The notes under the pieces: model-generated | The model's database searches: none | Told to the model about the DNA's origin: nothing | What the model saw: the letters and a program-made list of their open reading frames with translations, nothing else | In this document: positions 63,074-64,000 of the stretch, in pieces | How positions within the stretch are numbered: the first letter of the stretch is position 1 | Layout: each line of letters begins with the position of its first letter | Program-made: the position numbers and the translations under genes | NCBI RefSeq assembly: GCF_029212375.1 | Contig: NZ_JARGNU010000008.1 | Span: forward strand, 108,896-172,895 | Source of the DNA: Zhongshania sp. | GTDB lineage: Bacteria > Pseudomonadota > Gammaproteobacteria > Pseudomonadales > Spongiibacteraceae | Length of the DNA stretch: 64,000 nucleotides | Direction: 5' to 3'

Positions 63074-63820
63074 ATGCGTAAAAATATTCTTATTACTGGC
63101 GCGAGCTCGGGCTTGGGTGAAGGTATGGCCCGTGAGTTTGCCGCCAAGGGTTGTAATCTCGCCTTGTGCGCTCGCCGTATTGAGCCCATGCAAACCTTAA
63201 AAGCGGAGCTAGAAGCTGCGCACCCCGGCGTAAAGATTTTTATTCGTGAGCTGGATGTTTGTGATTACGAAAAGGTTTTTGAGGTTTTTCGCGCCTTTCG
63301 CGATGACCTTGGCAGCCTAGACCGAGTGATCGTGAACGCCGGTATGGGCAAGGGAGCGTCCTTGGGCACTGGCCACTTCGCGGCGAATCGCCAGACCGCA
63401 GAAACTAATTTTATTGGTGCGCTGGCGCAGTGCGAAGCGGCGCTGGAAATATTTCGCGCCCAAAACAGTGGTCATTTAGTCACGGTGTCATCCATGAGTG
63501 CAGTGCGCGGCGGCGCACGCGCTTTAAATGTTTACGCCGCTAGCAAAGCGGGCCTGCGCAATATGACCGAAGGTATTCGCGCCGATATGATCGGCACGCC
63601 GATTAAAGTTAGCTGCATACTGCCGGGCTTTATTCTTACGCCGATCAACTCTGGTCTTAAAAAAGCGCCGCTGCGGGTGGATTTAAAAACCGGCTGTAAA
63701 GCGATGGTTAAGGCCATAGAGCGAGAGCCAGCCGAAGCCAAAGTGCCAGGCTGGCCCTGGGTTGCAGTGGGGTTTGCAATGAAGGTATTGCCTTTGAGCG
63801 TTGTGGCGAAGATGACGTGA
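63074..63820 (+). CDS. Short-chain dehydrogenase/reductase, second of the operon
   Basis: A 248-aa SDR: ILITGASSGLGEGMAREFAAKGCNLALCARRIEPMQTLKAEL, VIVNAGMGKGASLG, LVTVSSMSAVRGGARALNVYAASKAGLRNMTEGIRADM. The C-terminus is hydrophobic (PWVAVGFAMKVLPLSVVAK), so it may be membrane-associated. Start ATG 63074 with GGAAATT-type spacing, 14 bases after the previous stop. It is the last visible gene of the acyl-CoA operon. Confidence 0.9.
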   Translation: MRKNILITGASSGLGEGMAREFAAKGCNLALCARRIEPMQTLKAELEAAHPGVKIFIRELDVCDYEKVFEVFRAFRDDLGSLDRVIVNAGMGKGASLGTGHFAANRQTAETNFIGALAQCEAALEIFRAQNSGHLVTVSSMSAVRGGARALNVYAASKAGLRNMTEGIRADMIGTPIKVSCILPGFILTPINSGLKKAPLRVDLKTGCKAMVKAIEREPAEAKVPGWPWVAVGFAMKVLPLSVVAKMT

Positions 63821-63825
63821 GGGGC

Positions 63826-64000
63826 ATGTCGGAAGTCTGACGTCGGGCGTCTGACGCAAAAGCGGAGCTAATAAGTCGGAAGTCAGGTGTCGGGCGAAAA
63901 ATCAAAAGCGAGCTTGACACTTCTGTGACGGTAGGCGGCAATCATTCCGACATCCGACATCCGACATCCGACATCCGACATCCGACATCCGACATCCGAC
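63826..64000. repeat. Dispersed intergenic repeat, copy C (runs off the right edge)
   Basis: GTCGGAAGTCTGACGTCGGG-type sequence at 63827-63857, a second GTCGG motif at 63874, a middle segment CGAAAAATCAAAAGCG and GACGGTAG, then heptads TCCGACA from 63946 (at least 7.8 units) to the window end. Against copy A it is in the opposite orientation. Confidence 0.8.

Overview
This window looks like chromosomal DNA of a free-living, aerobic gammaproteobacterium of the Pseudomonas/Cellvibrio/Spongiibacter kind. The placement is an inference from gene content, not a phylogeny. Pointers are the rpmE/priA-argS-ftsN-like-hslV-hslU-DUF971 block, a divergent finR-like/fpr pair, an OxyR-AhpC-AhpF module with E. 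coli-like cysteines, a rimK cluster, a GacA-box small RNA and a cluster of acyl-CoA metabolism genes. No phage, IS element, CRISPR array, rRNA or tRNA was seen.

Layout. 1-4.4 kb: 5' part of fadH, ybiT, a pteridine-reductase-like SDR and a DUF1993 protein. 4.5-7.8 kb: peroxide defence (oxyR divergent from ahpC, then ahpF). 7.9-11.1 kb: an operon of a YfbK-like von Willebrand protein, a one-pass membrane protein and an ECF sigma factor, with an OxyR-like half-site upstream. 11.1-11.7 kb: higBA toxin-antitoxin. 12-17 kb: two regulators (LysR, LuxR), a thrombospondin-type-3 lipoprotein behind a structured leader, and secreted proteins. 17-19.6 kb: aspartoacylase-like/RimK/zinc-protease operon. 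19.8-25.5 kb: SIMPL, DUF2889, DUF4126, OmpA-like and a divergent TpsB-like barrel. 25.5-29.1 kb: MarR/Bcr-type efflux and FinR/Fpr pairs with clear inverted-repeat operators. 29.2-39.8 kb: LigB-type dioxygenase, ZntB/MgtC, hydrolase, MAPEG, a large PHP-domain protein, lipoproteins, ParA, riboflavin synthase, DUF465. 39.88-40.04 kb: a candidate Rsm/Csr-type small RNA. 40-49 kb: cmoM, Mpo1-like, a PPOX-like protein, a 41-codon membrane peptide, GDPD, asnS, rnb, phoH. 49-58 kb: DUF971, hslUV, SPOR, argS, priA, rpmE, malic enzyme. 58-63.8 kb: LysR and an acyl-CoA dehydrogenase/SDR/APH-kinase/phosphatase/SDR operon.

The most notable unannotated structures are: (1) the 39.88-40.04 kb locus, with an 18-bp GacA-box palindrome, a promoter, three short hairpins each presenting GGA, and a perfect terminator; (2) a dispersed intergenic repeat family (heptad GATGTCG arrays joined to GTCGGACG hairpins) present three times; (3) the OxyR-like half-site linking the YfbK/ECF operon to peroxide stress; (4) paired palindromic operators 30 bp apart in front of the efflux pump; (5) a 41-codon membrane peptide with a strong ribosome-binding site.
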